Positions 1 to 9,666 of a stretch of 64,000 nt of DNA are shown one piece after another (position 1 is the stretch's first letter; every line of letters starts with the position of its first letter). Origin of the DNA: Streptomyces spongiae. GTDB lineage: Bacteria > Actinomycetota > Actinomycetes > Streptomycetales > Streptomycetaceae. The stretch lies in contig NZ_VJZC01000003.1 of the NCBI RefSeq assembly GCF_009377185.1, positions 21,156-85,155 of the forward strand, in the 5' to 3' direction. Below the pieces are notes generated by a model, which was given only the letters and a program-made list of their open reading frames with translations, did no database searches and was not told where the DNA came from. A program made the translations under genes and the position numbers.

Positions 1-2454
1 ACGGTCACCCGCACCTTCGACCGGCTGTTCGCCTCCACGTCGGCCGATGTGACCGTGACCCCCAAGGAGGACCTGGAGTCGCAGATCCCGTCGGGGGCGA
101 CGCCGACCGTGCCCGCGTCGCTCGCACAGCGCGTCGCCCGGATCGACGGCGTCGCGGACACCCATGTCGACGCCGCCGTGGAGAACATCACGGTCGTCGA
201 CCGCGACAACAAGTCGGTGGGCCCGACGACGGGCGCCCCCACCATCGCCACCAACTGGTACGTCACCGACCGCAGCCCGGTGAAGCTGACCTCGGGGCAC
301 GCACCGGAGGGACCCGGTCAGGCGCTCCTCGACGCGGACACCGCGAAGAAGAAGGACGTGAAGATCGGCGACACCCTGACGGTGCTCGCCCAGCCGGGCT
401 CCTTCAAGGTGCAGGTCGTCGGGATCGCCACCTTCACCACCACCAACCCGGGTGCCGCGCTCGTCTTCCTCGACACCCGCGCGGCACAGACCGAGCTGCT
501 GGGTTCGCCCGACGCCGCCACCGGGATCTCGGTGACCGCCGCGTCCGGGGTCAGCGACGCCGCGCTCAAGCAGCGCATCGAGGCGGAGCTCGGGCGGAAC
601 ACGTACGAGTACCAGACCGCCGGCGAGCAGGCCGAGTCGTCCGCGGCCTCCCTCGGCGGGTTCCTCGACGTCATCAAGTACGTCATGCTCGGCTTCGCCG
701 GGATCGCCGTCCTCGTCGGCATCTTCCTGATCGTCAACACCTTCTCGATGCTCATCGCCCAGCGCACCCGCGAACTGGGCCTGTTGCGGGCGCTCGGCGC
801 CGACCGGCGGCAGGTGCGCCGGTCCGTGCTCACCGAGGCGACGCTGCTCGGCCTGGTCGGTTCGACACTGGGCCTCGCCGCGGGCATAGGGCTCGCCTTC
901 GGGCTGATCTCGCTCATGGGTGCCTTCGGGATGAACCTCAAGTCCACGGAGATAGTGATCGGCTGGGCCACGCCCGTGTCGGCGTACGTCGTCGGCGTCG
1001 GCGTCACCTTCGTCGCGGCGTACCTCCCGGCGCGGCGCGCGGCGGGCGTATCGCCGATGGCCGCGCTCGCGGACGCCGAGATCGCCGGGGTGGGGCGGCC
1101 TCTCAAAGTGCGCGCGGTGGTCGGTGCGCTGGTCGGCGTGGCCGGAGCCGCCGCGCTGGTGGGGTGCGTCGTCTCCACGGAGACCGGGTCGGCTGCCTCG
1201 CTGCTGGGCCTCGGGGTGGTCCTGACACTCGTCGCGACCGTGATCGCGGGCCCGCTCCTGGTGCGGCCGGTGATCCGGGTGCTGGGCGGGGCCTTCCCCG
1301 CGCTGTTCGGCTCCATCGGGCGGATGAGCCAGCGCAACGCCCTGCGCAACCCGCGCCGTACGGGCGCCACCGCGGCCGCGCTGATGGTGGGGCTCGCGCT
1401 GGTCGGCGGGATGTCCGTGGCCAGCGCCTCCATGACCAAGTCGTTCGACGACCAGATCGACAAGACGCTGGGCGCCGACTTCGTCGTCCAGAACCAGAAC
1501 TTCCAGCCGTTCCCGCAGGAGGTCACCGACAAGGTCCGCGCCACGGAGGGCGCCGGGCTGGTCGTACGGCAGCGCTTCTCGCCGGTGGCGGTACGGCTGC
1601 CGGACGGCAAGCGGGTCGAGACGACGGCTGCCGGGTACGATCCGCGGCTCGACGACGTCGCCCATGTCACGTACGCGGAGGGCGACACCGCCGCCGCGCT
1701 CGCGGACGGCGACATGGCCATGGACGTGGAGTTCGCCAAGGACCACGGCGTGCGGATCGGCAGCACGATCCCGGTGGAGTTCCCGGCCGGACGGAAGGCC
1801 GAACTGAAGGTGGCCGCGCTCACCGACCAGGACACCGGAGACGGCTTCGGGACCCAGGGCGGCCTGTACTTCGGCTTCGGGACCATGGAGAAGTACGTGC
1901 CGGACGGCCAGGACTCGGCGCTGTACGTGAACGCCGCCTCCGGAACCAGCGTCGATCAGCTCCGCTCACGGCTGGAGAAGACCCTCGACCCGTATCCGCA
2001 GGTGCAGGTCCGCGACCAGGCCGACTACAAGGAACTGATCCGCAACCAGATCGCCGTGCTGCTCTACCTGGTGTACGCGCTGCTTGGCCTGGCGATCGTC
2101 ATCGCGGTGCTCGGCGTGGTCAACACCCTCGCCCTGTCGGTGGTCGAGCGCACCCGCGAGATCGGGCTGCTGCGCGCGATCGGGCTCGCCCGGCGGCAGT
2201 TGCGGCGGATGATCCGGCTGGAGTCGGTGGTGATCGCCGTGTTCGGCGCCGTCCTCGGGCTGGCGCTGGGGCTGGTCTGGGGCGTGTGCATACAGCAGGT
2301 GCTGGCGCTGCAGGGGATGAAGGCGCTGGCCATCCCCTGGGGCACGATGGTCGCGGTCGTCATCGGGTCGGCGGTCGTGGGCATCGTGGCGGCGCTGCTG
2401 CCCGCGCTGCGCGCTTCCCGGATGAACGTACTGGCGGCGATCGCACACGAGTGA
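1..2454 (+). CDS. ABC transporter permease, FtsX/MacB type (5' truncated by window)
   Basis: The reading frame is open from base 1, so the N-terminus lies outside the window and 817 residues are visible. Two copies of the FtsX permease core can be seen. The first has membrane segments around residues 225-350 and the second lies at the C-terminus, about 690-815. Both carry the family signature ERTRE(L/I)GLLRA(L/I)G just after a membrane segment. The extracytoplasmic stretches between them are MacB-like periplasmic domains. Such permeases work with a separate LolD/MacB-type ATPase, presumably encoded just upstream, to move lipids, peptides or drugs. The gene ends 62 bp before the next one and looks like ordinary chromosomal flank rather than part of the biosynthetic cluster. 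The substrate cannot be told from sequence. Confidence 0.9.
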   Translation, partial: TVTRTFDRLFASTSADVTVTPKEDLESQIPSGATPTVPASLAQRVARIDGVADTHVDAAVENITVVDRDNKSVGPTTGAPTIATNWYVTDRSPVKLTSGHAPEGPGQALLDADTAKKKDVKIGDTLTVLAQPGSFKVQVVGIATFTTTNPGAALVFLDTRAAQTELLGSPDAATGISVTAASGVSDAALKQRIEAELGRNTYEYQTAGEQAESSAASLGGFLDVIKYVMLGFAGIAVLVGIFLIVNTFSMLIAQRTRELGLLRALGADRRQVRRSVLTEATLLGLVGSTLGLAAGIGLAFGLISLMGAFGMNLKSTEIVIGWATPVSAYVVGVGVTFVAAYLPARRAAGVSPMAALADAEIAGVGRPLKVRAVVGALVGVAGAAALVGCVVSTETGSAASLLGLGVVLTLVATVIAGPLLVRPVIRVLGGAFPALFGSIGRMSQRNALRNPRRTGATAAALMVGLALVGGMSVASASMTKSFDDQIDKTLGADFVVQNQNFQPFPQEVTDKVRATEGAGLVVRQRFSPVAVRLPDGKRVETTAAGYDPRLDDVAHVTYAEGDTAAALADGDMAMDVEFAKDHGVRIGSTIPVEFPAGRKAELKVAALTDQDTGDGFGTQGGLYFGFGTMEKYVPDGQDSALYVNAASGTSVDQLRSRLEKTLDPYPQVQVRDQADYKELIRNQIAVLLYLVYALLGLAIVIAVLGVVNTLALSVVERTREIGLLRAIGLARRQLRRMIRLESVVIAVFGAVLGLALGLVWGVCIQQVLALQGMKALAIPWGTMVAVVIGSAVVGIVAALLPALRASRMNVLAAIAHE

Positions 2455-2516
2455 TGTACTCGCCTGGCGTACTCAAGTCCCTCGGTACTCAAGTCACTTG
2501 AAGGTGAGGAGAGTTC

Positions 2517-3398
2517 ATGCCACGGCCGTTCCGCTTCGGGGTCAACCTGCTGCAGTCCACGACCACGGAGGAGTGGCGCGCGAAGTGCCGCCGGGCCGAG
2601 GAGCTCGGGTACGACGTGATCCTGGTCCCCGACCACCTCGGCATGCCGGCCCCGTTCCCGGCCCTGGTCGCCGCCGCCGAGGCGACCGAGCAGCCACGCC
2701 TCGGCACGTTCGTGCTCAACGCGGGCTTCTGGAACCCGACGCTGCTGGCCCGTGAGGTGGCCACCACGGACGCGTTGACGGACGGCCGCCTCGAACTCGG
2801 GCTCGGCACCGGGTACGTGGAGGCGGAGCATGTGAGCGCCGGCCTTCCGTGGGGCTCGCCGGGCGAGCGCGTGGACCATCTGCGGCGCACCATCGAGGAG
2901 TTGGACCGGCTCCTCGGCTCCGACGAGCATCAGCCGCAGCCCGTGCAGCGCCCCCGTGTGCCCCTGCTGATCGGAGCCAACGGCGACCGGATGCTGCGGC
3001 TCACCGCCGAACACGCGGACATCGCGGCGTTCACGGGCGCCCGGACGCGGCCGGGTGGCGTGCTGGAGCCGATCACCGCCGAGGAACTGGACGAACGGGT
3101 CGCCCTGTACCGGGAGCTGGCCGCCGGGCGGAAGGAGGCGGCCGAGCTCAATCTGCTCCTCCAGGTGGTCGTCGTCACGGACGACCGGAGCGCGGCCGTC
3201 CAGGAGTGGCTGCCCCGTATCCCGCACCTCACCGAGGAGCAGGTACTTCGGCTGCCGATCGTGCTGGTGGGGACACTGAAGGAGATCGTCGACCAGGTAC
3301 GTGCGCAGCGCGAGCGGTACGGGATCTCGTACCTGACGGTGCTGGAGCCCAACATGGAGGTGTTCGCGCCGGTCGTCGACGCGCTGCGCGGCGAGTGA
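2517..3398 (+). CDS. LLM-class flavin/F420-dependent oxidoreductase
   Basis: A 293-residue protein of the luciferase-like monooxygenase fold. The N-terminal strand FRFGVNL, the EELGYD helix, the VPDHLG segment, and later LELGLGTGY and PLLIGANG are all family hallmarks. The length fits the F420-dependent branch common in actinobacteria (often annotated as TIGR03621-like), but whether the cofactor is F420 or FMN cannot be settled by eye. The ATG is preceded by a clear GGTGAGGAG ribosome binding site. The gene converges on the NRPS gene that ends at 3470 and marks the left border of the cluster. Its substrate is unknown and nothing ties it to the cluster except position. Confidence 0.85.
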   Translation: MPRPFRFGVNLLQSTTTEEWRAKCRRAEELGYDVILVPDHLGMPAPFPALVAAAEATEQPRLGTFVLNAGFWNPTLLAREVATTDALTDGRLELGLGTGYVEAEHVSAGLPWGSPGERVDHLRRTIEELDRLLGSDEHQPQPVQRPRVPLLIGANGDRMLRLTAEHADIAAFTGARTRPGGVLEPITAEELDERVALYRELAAGRKEAAELNLLLQVVVVTDDRSAAVQEWLPRIPHLTEEQVLRLPIVLVGTLKEIVDQVRAQRERYGISYLTVLEPNMEVFAPVVDALRGE

Positions 3399-3469
3399 GT
3401 TCCGCCCTGCCGAGGGTGACGTCACTGGCCGGCCCGTTCTTCCCACTCGGCGGGTCAGCGCTCCATGAC

Positions 3470-6400
3470 TCACCCACCCTGAATCTGCCTGGGTGGAGGC
3501 AGGAAGCCGCTCCTGACGTAGGCCCAGACGTATCGGGCGAAGAGTTCCTCATCCACGGTCGGACAGTGAATCCCCCTGTCGGCCAGGGCGTGCCGCGTCG
3601 CGTGCGCATCGAAGACGTGCGAGACATCACCGCCCGAGGAACCCACGTCTGCGGGCAGCAGGGTCAGCAACGGGAAAGCGGCATTGGCCGGTTCGCTCTC
3701 GACGGCCTGACGCCACTTCGCCAGCGGCACTTCGGAAATCCGGTAGCCCAGCACTCGCAGGTACTTGGCCGCGTCGGTCAGCCGCAGGAAGCGCTCGCTT
3801 GCCACGTGGAAAGTGCCGGAACCGGCCTGCCGCGAGAGTTCCAGTACTACGCGGCTGACGTAGTCGACCGGCACCAGGTCGAAGATCTCTTCGGTGTCGT
3901 TGGGCACCATGCCCACTTCGACGCACCCCTTGAGCAGGAGCCACAGGTAGTCGGAGGTTGGCCCGAGTCCACCGACGGCAGCCCCGGAGATTCGAGTGGG
4001 CCGGTAGACCGACACGGGTAAACCGCGCTGCCGAGCCTGCCGCAGCAGTACCTCGGCCGCCCACTTGCTCTGTGCATAGCCGTTGCTCAGCGTGCCGTTC
4101 GGCGGCAGCGGATCGTCCGGCCGGATGGCACCACCGCGCCCGTCAGCGTCCGAGTAGACACCTACCGTGGAAACATGGTGAAGGGGAACGGTGCGGTGCT
4201 GAACAGCAAGGCGCAGCACTTCCGCGGTGCCGCGCACATTGGCGTCCTTGAGCTGCTCGTAGGAGAGCGCGAGGTTGACACAGGCGCCGGTGTGATAGAC
4301 GGCGTCGACCCGCCGGGCAAGGTCATCGAAGACCGTTGGAGCCAGACCCAGTCGCTCGACCGACAGATCACCTGGGACGGCGACCAGTCGCTCCGCGAAC
4401 GCGTCGTCCCACAGTCCGAAGTGCTCGAGCGCTGTGCGCAGCCTCCTCTGCGCGGACTGCTTACCGGGTGAGCGCACCAGGCAGTGCACAACGGCTTCGG
4501 TGTGGGCCAGCAGGTCACGCAGAAGATGGCTGCCCAGGAAGCCGGTGGCCCCTGTGAGGAAAATGCACCGGGCAGGGCCCGTCGCCCGCTCGCCATTGCC
4601 CTGCGGGATGATGTCGGCAGCCAGTTCGATGCCCGTGCCCGTGGCGGAGGCAGTCTCTGCGGCCCCGTTGGTAAGGACCGCGGCCATGCGGGCGATGGTG
4701 GGTGCGGCAAACATCGCACCCAGGCCGAGGCGGATCCCCCATTCTTCACGCACCTTCAGAAGCAGCCGTACGGCGAGCAGTGAGTCCCCGCCCACTCCGA
4801 AGAAGTCCTCGTCCGGTCCGATCCCGTTGGTGCCGAGTACCTCGCACCACAGCGTGGCGACCCGGCGTTCCGCGTCGCTCATCGGCCGCCGAGGCCGCGT
4901 TGCCGCGCCTGTTTCCTCTGGTTCCGGCAGCCGTGACCGGGCGGCCTTGCCGCTCGCAGTGAGCGGCAAGGCCGGCAGCGGCACGTAATGCGCGGGGATC
5001 AGGTGATGGGGCAAACGCAGGCCGAGCTGGGCACGCAGGTCCGCCGCCTGAGGCGTCTTCCCCCTGGCGGGTACGTAGTGCACGACCAGACGCCTGTCAC
5101 CGGTCGGCGACGTGCCGGCGGTCACCACTGCGTCGGCGACTCCAGGCAGCGCTTTTACGGCGGCTTCGACCTCGCCGAGTTCCACGCGGAAACCACGGAT
5201 CTTCACCTGTTCATCCCCGCGCCCGAGGAACTCGATCCGGCCGTCCGGCAGGAACCGGCCGAGGTCACCACTGCGGTACAGCCGGGCGGGCGCGGCAGCC
5301 CATGGGTCCGCTACGAACTTTTGTGCGGTCATTGACGGCTGTCCGAGGTAGCCGACGGCGAGAGGGGTCCCGCCGATGCAGATCTCGCCCGGCGTACCGG
5401 GAGGCACCGGACGCAGTTGTCCGTCCAGGACAAGAATCCTGGCACCGGGGACAGGCCGGCCGATGGGCGGTCGTTCCGGCCACGTCGCGGGATCACCGGA
5501 GAGCAGCTCGGCGGTGACGACATGAGTCTCGGAAGGACCGTACTGATTGTCGAGCACGGCATCGGTGCTCTGCGTGAAGAACCGTCTCACCGCCGGAGTG
5601 ACGAACAGTTGCTCCCCCGCAGTCACCACCTCTCGCAGGTCGGCGCAGCGCCATCCGTCCGCCGCCGCGCATTCCGCCAGCTGTTGCAGGACCACGAACG
5701 GCAGGAAGAGCCGTTCGACGGACTGCTCCTTGACGAAGCCGAGCAGTCGAGCGGGGTCTCGTCGGACTTCCTCGTCGACCAGGACCAGGGCGCCGCCGTC
5801 GGCCCAGGTGGCGAACAGCTCCTGGAAGGCGACGTCAAAGCTGAGTGGGGCGAACTGCGCGGTCCGTGAGCCCGGGCCGGTGCCGGTGCGATGCAGTTGC
5901 CAGCTGATCAGGCCGGCCAGCGCCCGGTGTGGCATCACCACACCTTTCGGCTGCCCTGTGGAACCCGAGGTGTAGATCACGTACGCCGGGTCGTCCCCGG
6001 TCACAGTCGGCAGCGCGGGGAACGTGTCGTCCGGCGCGGTCCGGGCGCTGTTCGGCGGAGCTTCGTCCAGGAGCAGAGTCTCGGCAGCGAGTCGACCGGT
6101 CACCAGATGCCGGAGGTTCCGGGTGGTCAGCACGATCCCGGCTTCACTGTCACGCAGCATGAAGGCGACGCGCTCCGCTGGATATCCGGGGTCGACCGGC
6201 ACACAGCAGCCGCCGGCCTTGAGCACGGCCAGCACAGCGAGCGGTAGCCGAAGGGAGCGCTCCAGCAGGATGGCTACCCTGCCCTGCCCATGCCCGGCGG
6301 CAACCAGTTGCTGCGCAAGCGCCGTACTCGCCGCGTCCAGCTCCGCGTAGCTCCACCAGTCCTCCCCGTGAAGCACGGCATGGGCGTCGGGGAATCGGTC

Positions 6401-9334
6401 GGCGGCCAGGCGAAATGCCTCGTGGGCAACGGGCGGATCAGGCTCCGGCTCCGGTCCCGTGGCCCAGGATCCGACGAGCCGATCGCGGTCCGTCCGGGAC
6501 AGCATCGCCAGCCCGGCCACCGTCCGGTCGGAGTGAGCGACCGCGTCGGCCAGCAGTTCACGAAATCGCAGAGTCAGTTCTTCGGCGGTTCGCGCCGAGA
6601 AAAGGTCTGTCGCGTACTCCAGGCGTCCTCGCAGGGCTCCGTTCTCGGGAGTGAGATGGAACAGGACGTCGAACTTCGCTGTGCCCGCGTGCGGATACAG
6701 CCGCCGTGCCGACACACCCGGTAGAGACAGGCCGGGGTGTGGCCCGTCGTCCACCGTCAGCACCACCTGGAAGAGCGGGGAGCGGGAAGGGGTGCGTGGA
6801 ACACCGGCTTCCGCGACGAGCCGGGTGAAGGGGACGTCCCGGTGGGCGACGGCGGAACGGATCGTCTGCTTCGTCCGGAGCACCAGTTCCCTGAACGGCT
6901 GCTCTGGCCTTACCAGTTGGCGCAAGGGGAGCACCTCGGCGAGGCAGGCGATCATCGATTCCAGCTCGGGTCCCTCACGCCTCGAAACCGGTGCGCCCAG
7001 CACAACGTCCTGTTGACCGCTGTGCCTGCTGAGCAGGGCCGTGACGGCGGCCGCCAGTACCGTATACGGAGAGGCCTTGAGCTCACGGCACAGCCGGTGC
7101 AACCGCTCGGTGATCTCGCGGTCCAGGGTGAAGTCGACTACCGCGCCGCGGCGGCTGAGCGTGTCCGGACGGGGGCGGTCGGGCGGAAAGGTGGACTCGA
7201 TGGGTGCATCCGCGAGGACTCCGCGCCAGTAGGCCATCGCATCGGTGTGCCGCACACGCTGCCGCTGCGCGTACGTCCTGAACGGCAACGGCAGCTCGGG
7301 CAGCGCCGCATCGGTTCCCTCGACGGCCGCCCGGTACAGCTCGCTGAACTCCTCGTCGAGCAGTTGAAGAGACCAGCCGTCCACCGCCGCATGGTGGAGG
7401 GCCACGGCCAGCACCGCTTCCTCCTTGCCCAGTTCGAGCAGGGTCGCGCGCAGCAGAGGAGGCCGCTCCAGTGACAGTGGCGCCGAGACCGCCACCCGCA
7501 CCGCTTCCCGCAGTCCCGATGGGGTGACCTGCTGTCGTACGAGCGGCACCGGCAGTGGGGGCACGATCTCCTGCAGCGGTTGTCCATCGATCATGCGGAG
7601 CCGACTGCGCAGGGACTCGTGGCGTCGCACGATGCCGTCGAGAGCGACCTGCACGGAAGAGACGTCAATTGCGCCGCGCAGGTGGTGTGCCCATGCCTCC
7701 ACGTAGCCGGACGGTCCGTCGCCTATCTGGTCGACGAGCCAGATCCCCTCCTGCTCATGCGACATCGGATACAGCGACGGTGCCTCCGCGCTCGTCCGGC
7801 TGTTGACGGAGCCGGGCGGGATCACGGTCAGGGACGACAGCAGTGCCGCGGAGTCGACCTTTCCATGCGTGGTGAGCGGGAAGGACGCGCACGGCCGCAG
7901 CAGGTGCGGGACCAGATAGCGGGGCAGTCTCGCCGACAGCGCCTTGCGCACAGCCGCCGGGGAGGGGGCGCCTTGCTCCCCTGGTGCGGTCGGCGGCGCA
8001 GGGACGTAGAACATGGCAAGGCGGGCCACGCTGCCACCGCTTTCGGTTACGGGCAGCACCGCGCATTCCCGCACCCCGGGAACATCCCGGCCGGCCGCCT
8101 CGATCTCTGCGGGTTCCACCCGGTGGCCGGCCACCTTGATCTGGCGGTCGCCGCGTCCGCGGAAGTGCAGAAGACCGTCCTGGTCCAGCCAGCCGAGGTC
8201 GCCGGTGCGGTAGACGCGCCGTTCGCCCCCTTCCATTCGCACAGTGGGGAACTTCTCGGCAGTCAGCTGGGGATCTGTCAGGTACCCCAGCGCCAGCCCG
8301 TCCCCGGACAGGCATATCTCGCCGGTCACCCCGGGTCCCGCCGACCGGCCGTTCCGCAGCACGTGGATCCCGGTACCGGCAACGGCGTTGCCCAGCGGTA
8401 TGCCGTCCGCGAGATCACAGTCCTGTCGGCCGATTGCGTGGACGGAGGCGAACACACAGTTCTCGACCGGCCCGTAGCAGTTGCTCACTCGGAGCAGCGG
8501 ATGCCTCTCCAGACAGGTGCGGACGTGGTGGGCGGAGAGCCTCTCGCCCCCTACGAGCACGTGGCGCAGCCCCCGGAAACAGTCCTCGTCCTCCTCCACG
8601 AGGAAATTGAACAGCGAAGTGGTGAGGAAGACGGTGTCGACCCGTGCCGCGCCGACCAGCGTGCGCAGCCCTCCGGGAAGCAGGTGGCCCGACGGGTGCA
8701 CCACACAGGTGCCGCCGGTGAGGAGCGTGCCCCAGACCTCGAGTGAGAAGGCGTCCCAGGACGCCGGCGCCACTTGGGCGACCACCCCGCCGACTGGCCA
8801 CCAGTCGGCGTGCTCTCGGAACAGGCGGGTCGTCGCCCGGTGCGGGGAGAGCACTGCCTTGGATCTACCAGAGGTGCCCGACGTAAAGAACACGGTGGCC
8901 GGATCGGCGTCGCTGATGCCGGACACGGGGGCCGCGCCGCTCGCAGAAGCCGGCCAGGTGGCGGGCGGCGACCAGACAGGCACGGCGGTGTGCGTCGATG
9001 AAGGCGCAGCAGCCACCAGCACCGGGGGGTCGAGCGTCTCCAGCAGGGCGTGGACTCGCTGATCCGGCCAGCTCGGGTCCATCGCCGCGTAGGCCGCACC
9101 GCACTTGAGCACTCCGAGCAGCAGTGTGATCAACTGGGCCGAGCGCGGCAGGATCACGGGAACGACGCTGCCCCGGGCCACGCCCCGCTCTCGTAGCGCG
9201 TGCGCCACCTTGCCTGCGGCTGCGTCGAGTTCGGCGTAGCTGAGCCGTTCCGCACCACTGATCACGGCTGTTGCCCCGGGCTTCGCCATAGCCCGTTGCG
9301 ATACCCCTTCATGGATCAGTACGGGATTCGTCAT
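3470..9334 (-). CDS. Non-ribosomal peptide synthetase, A-C-A-PCP-reductase
   Basis: A 1954-residue NRPS. A1 (about 15-495) has FFTSGTSG at ~147 and the A10 lysine in THGKVD. C (about 520-945) has the catalytic HHAAVDG at ~647. A2 (about 960-1455) has YTSGSTGQPKG at ~1117. PCP (about 1470-1545) has GGDSL at ~1514. The NADP-dependent thioester reductase (about 1590-1954) has TGATGFLG and the Tyr-Lys pair of YAQSK. Only about 25 residues separate A1 from C, so module 1 has no PCP; the free carrier gene just upstream probably supplies it. Hand-aligned specificity residues are DALLLGCVF(K) for A1, hydrophobic and unassigned, and DVQLVAQVV(K) for A2, nearest to proline-type codes. Release would be reductive. 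ATG at 9334 overlaps the PCP stop by one base (TGATG); an in-frame GTG lies directly before it. A rare TTA codon occurs at 4019-4021. Confidence 0.95.
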   Translation of the reverse strand: MTNPVLIHEGVSQRAMAKPGATAVISGAERLSYAELDAAAGKVAHALRERGVARGSVVPVILPRSAQLITLLLGVLKCGAAYAAMDPSWPDQRVHALLETLDPPVLVAAAPSSTHTAVPVWSPPATWPASASGAAPVSGISDADPATVFFTSGTSGRSKAVLSPHRATTRLFREHADWWPVGGVVAQVAPASWDAFSLEVWGTLLTGGTCVVHPSGHLLPGGLRTLVGAARVDTVFLTTSLFNFLVEEDEDCFRGLRHVLVGGERLSAHHVRTCLERHPLLRVSNCYGPVENCVFASVHAIGRQDCDLADGIPLGNAVAGTGIHVLRNGRSAGPGVTGEICLSGDGLALGYLTDPQLTAEKFPTVRMEGGERRVYRTGDLGWLDQDGLLHFRGRGDRQIKVAGHRVEPAEIEAAGRDVPGVRECAVLPVTESGGSVARLAMFYVPAPPTAPGEQGAPSPAAVRKALSARLPRYLVPHLLRPCASFPLTTHGKVDSAALLSSLTVIPPGSVNSRTSAEAPSLYPMSHEQEGIWLVDQIGDGPSGYVEAWAHHLRGAIDVSSVQVALDGIVRRHESLRSRLRMIDGQPLQEIVPPLPVPLVRQQVTPSGLREAVRVAVSAPLSLERPPLLRATLLELGKEEAVLAVALHHAAVDGWSLQLLDEEFSELYRAAVEGTDAALPELPLPFRTYAQRQRVRHTDAMAYWRGVLADAPIESTFPPDRPRPDTLSRRGAVVDFTLDREITERLHRLCRELKASPYTVLAAAVTALLSRHSGQQDVVLGAPVSRREGPELESMIACLAEVLPLRQLVRPEQPFRELVLRTKQTIRSAVAHRDVPFTRLVAEAGVPRTPSRSPLFQVVLTVDDGPHPGLSLPGVSARRLYPHAGTAKFDVLFHLTPENGALRGRLEYATDLFSARTAEELTLRFRELLADAVAHSDRTVAGLAMLSRTDRDRLVGSWATGPEPEPDPPVAHEAFRLAADRFPDAHAVLHGEDWWSYAELDAASTALAQQLVAAGHGQGRVAILLERSLRLPLAVLAVLKAGGCCVPVDPGYPAERVAFMLRDSEAGIVLTTRNLRHLVTGRLAAETLLLDEAPPNSARTAPDDTFPALPTVTGDDPAYVIYTSGSTGQPKGVVMPHRALAGLISWQLHRTGTGPGSRTAQFAPLSFDVAFQELFATWADGGALVLVDEEVRRDPARLLGFVKEQSVERLFLPFVVLQQLAECAAADGWRCADLREVVTAGEQLFVTPAVRRFFTQSTDAVLDNQYGPSETHVVTAELLSGDPATWPERPPIGRPVPGARILVLDGQLRPVPPGTPGEICIGGTPLAVGYLGQPSMTAQKFVADPWAAAPARLYRSGDLGRFLPDGRIEFLGRGDEQVKIRGFRVELGEVEAAVKALPGVADAVVTAGTSPTGDRRLVVHYVPARGKTPQAADLRAQLGLRLPHHLIPAHYVPLPALPLTASGKAARSRLPEPEETGAATRPRRPMSDAERRVATLWCEVLGTNGIGPDEDFFGVGGDSLLAVRLLLKVREEWGIRLGLGAMFAAPTIARMAAVLTNGAAETASATGTGIELAADIIPQGNGERATGPARCIFLTGATGFLGSHLLRDLLAHTEAVVHCLVRSPGKQSAQRRLRTALEHFGLWDDAFAERLVAVPGDLSVERLGLAPTVFDDLARRVDAVYHTGACVNLALSYEQLKDANVRGTAEVLRLAVQHRTVPLHHVSTVGVYSDADGRGGAIRPDDPLPPNGTLSNGYAQSKWAAEVLLRQARQRGLPVSVYRPTRISGAAVGGLGPTSDYLWLLLKGCVEVGMVPNDTEEIFDLVPVDYVSRVVLELSRQAGSGTFHVASERFLRLTDAAKYLRVLGYRISEVPLAKWRQAVESEPANAAFPLLTLLPADVGSSGGDVSHVFDAHATRHALADRGIHCPTVDEELFARYVWAYVRSGFLPPPRQIQGG

Positions 9335-9600
9335 CACGCGTCCTTGAGCTCAGCCACCGAGCAGGCGAAGTCACCGAGGCAATCACTGTCGAGAAGGGCC
9401 TCAGGCTTGATCACGACGGCAAGCCTCTTCTCGATTCGAACGCAGATCCGCATCGCCTGAAGCGATGTCCCTCCGAAGTCGTAGAAACTGGCGTCCGGAG
9501 CCACCGTGCCCACCCGCAGGACTTCCTCGACGATATGCAGCACAACTTCGGCAGGTGACGCGGAGTTCACCCGGCCGATAGCCGTCGATGCGTCATTCAT
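9334..9600 (-). CDS. Free-standing peptidyl carrier protein
   Basis: An 88-residue carrier protein. The phosphopantetheine site is the serine of DFGGTSLQA, preceded by a helix typical of PCP domains (VLHIVEEVLRVG). It begins at an ATG with a strong GGAGGAAC ribosome binding site and its stop overlaps the NRPS start by one base, so the two are translationally coupled. The first adenylation domain of that NRPS has no carrier domain behind it. The natural reading is that this protein is charged by A1 and presents the starter residue to the C domain in trans. It could also carry an amino acid during tailoring, for example for the oxygenases in the operon, before condensation. That is inference from context. 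Confidence 0.93.
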   Translation of the reverse strand: MNDASTAIGRVNSASPAEVVLHIVEEVLRVGTVAPDASFYDFGGTSLQAMRICVRIEKRLAVVIKPEALLDSDCLGDFACSVAELKDA

Positions 9601-9666
9601 CGGGTTCCTCCGGTACCGCGGGACTGTCTACCTGGCTAATTTCGTGCGGAGTTACCACCAGACTCC

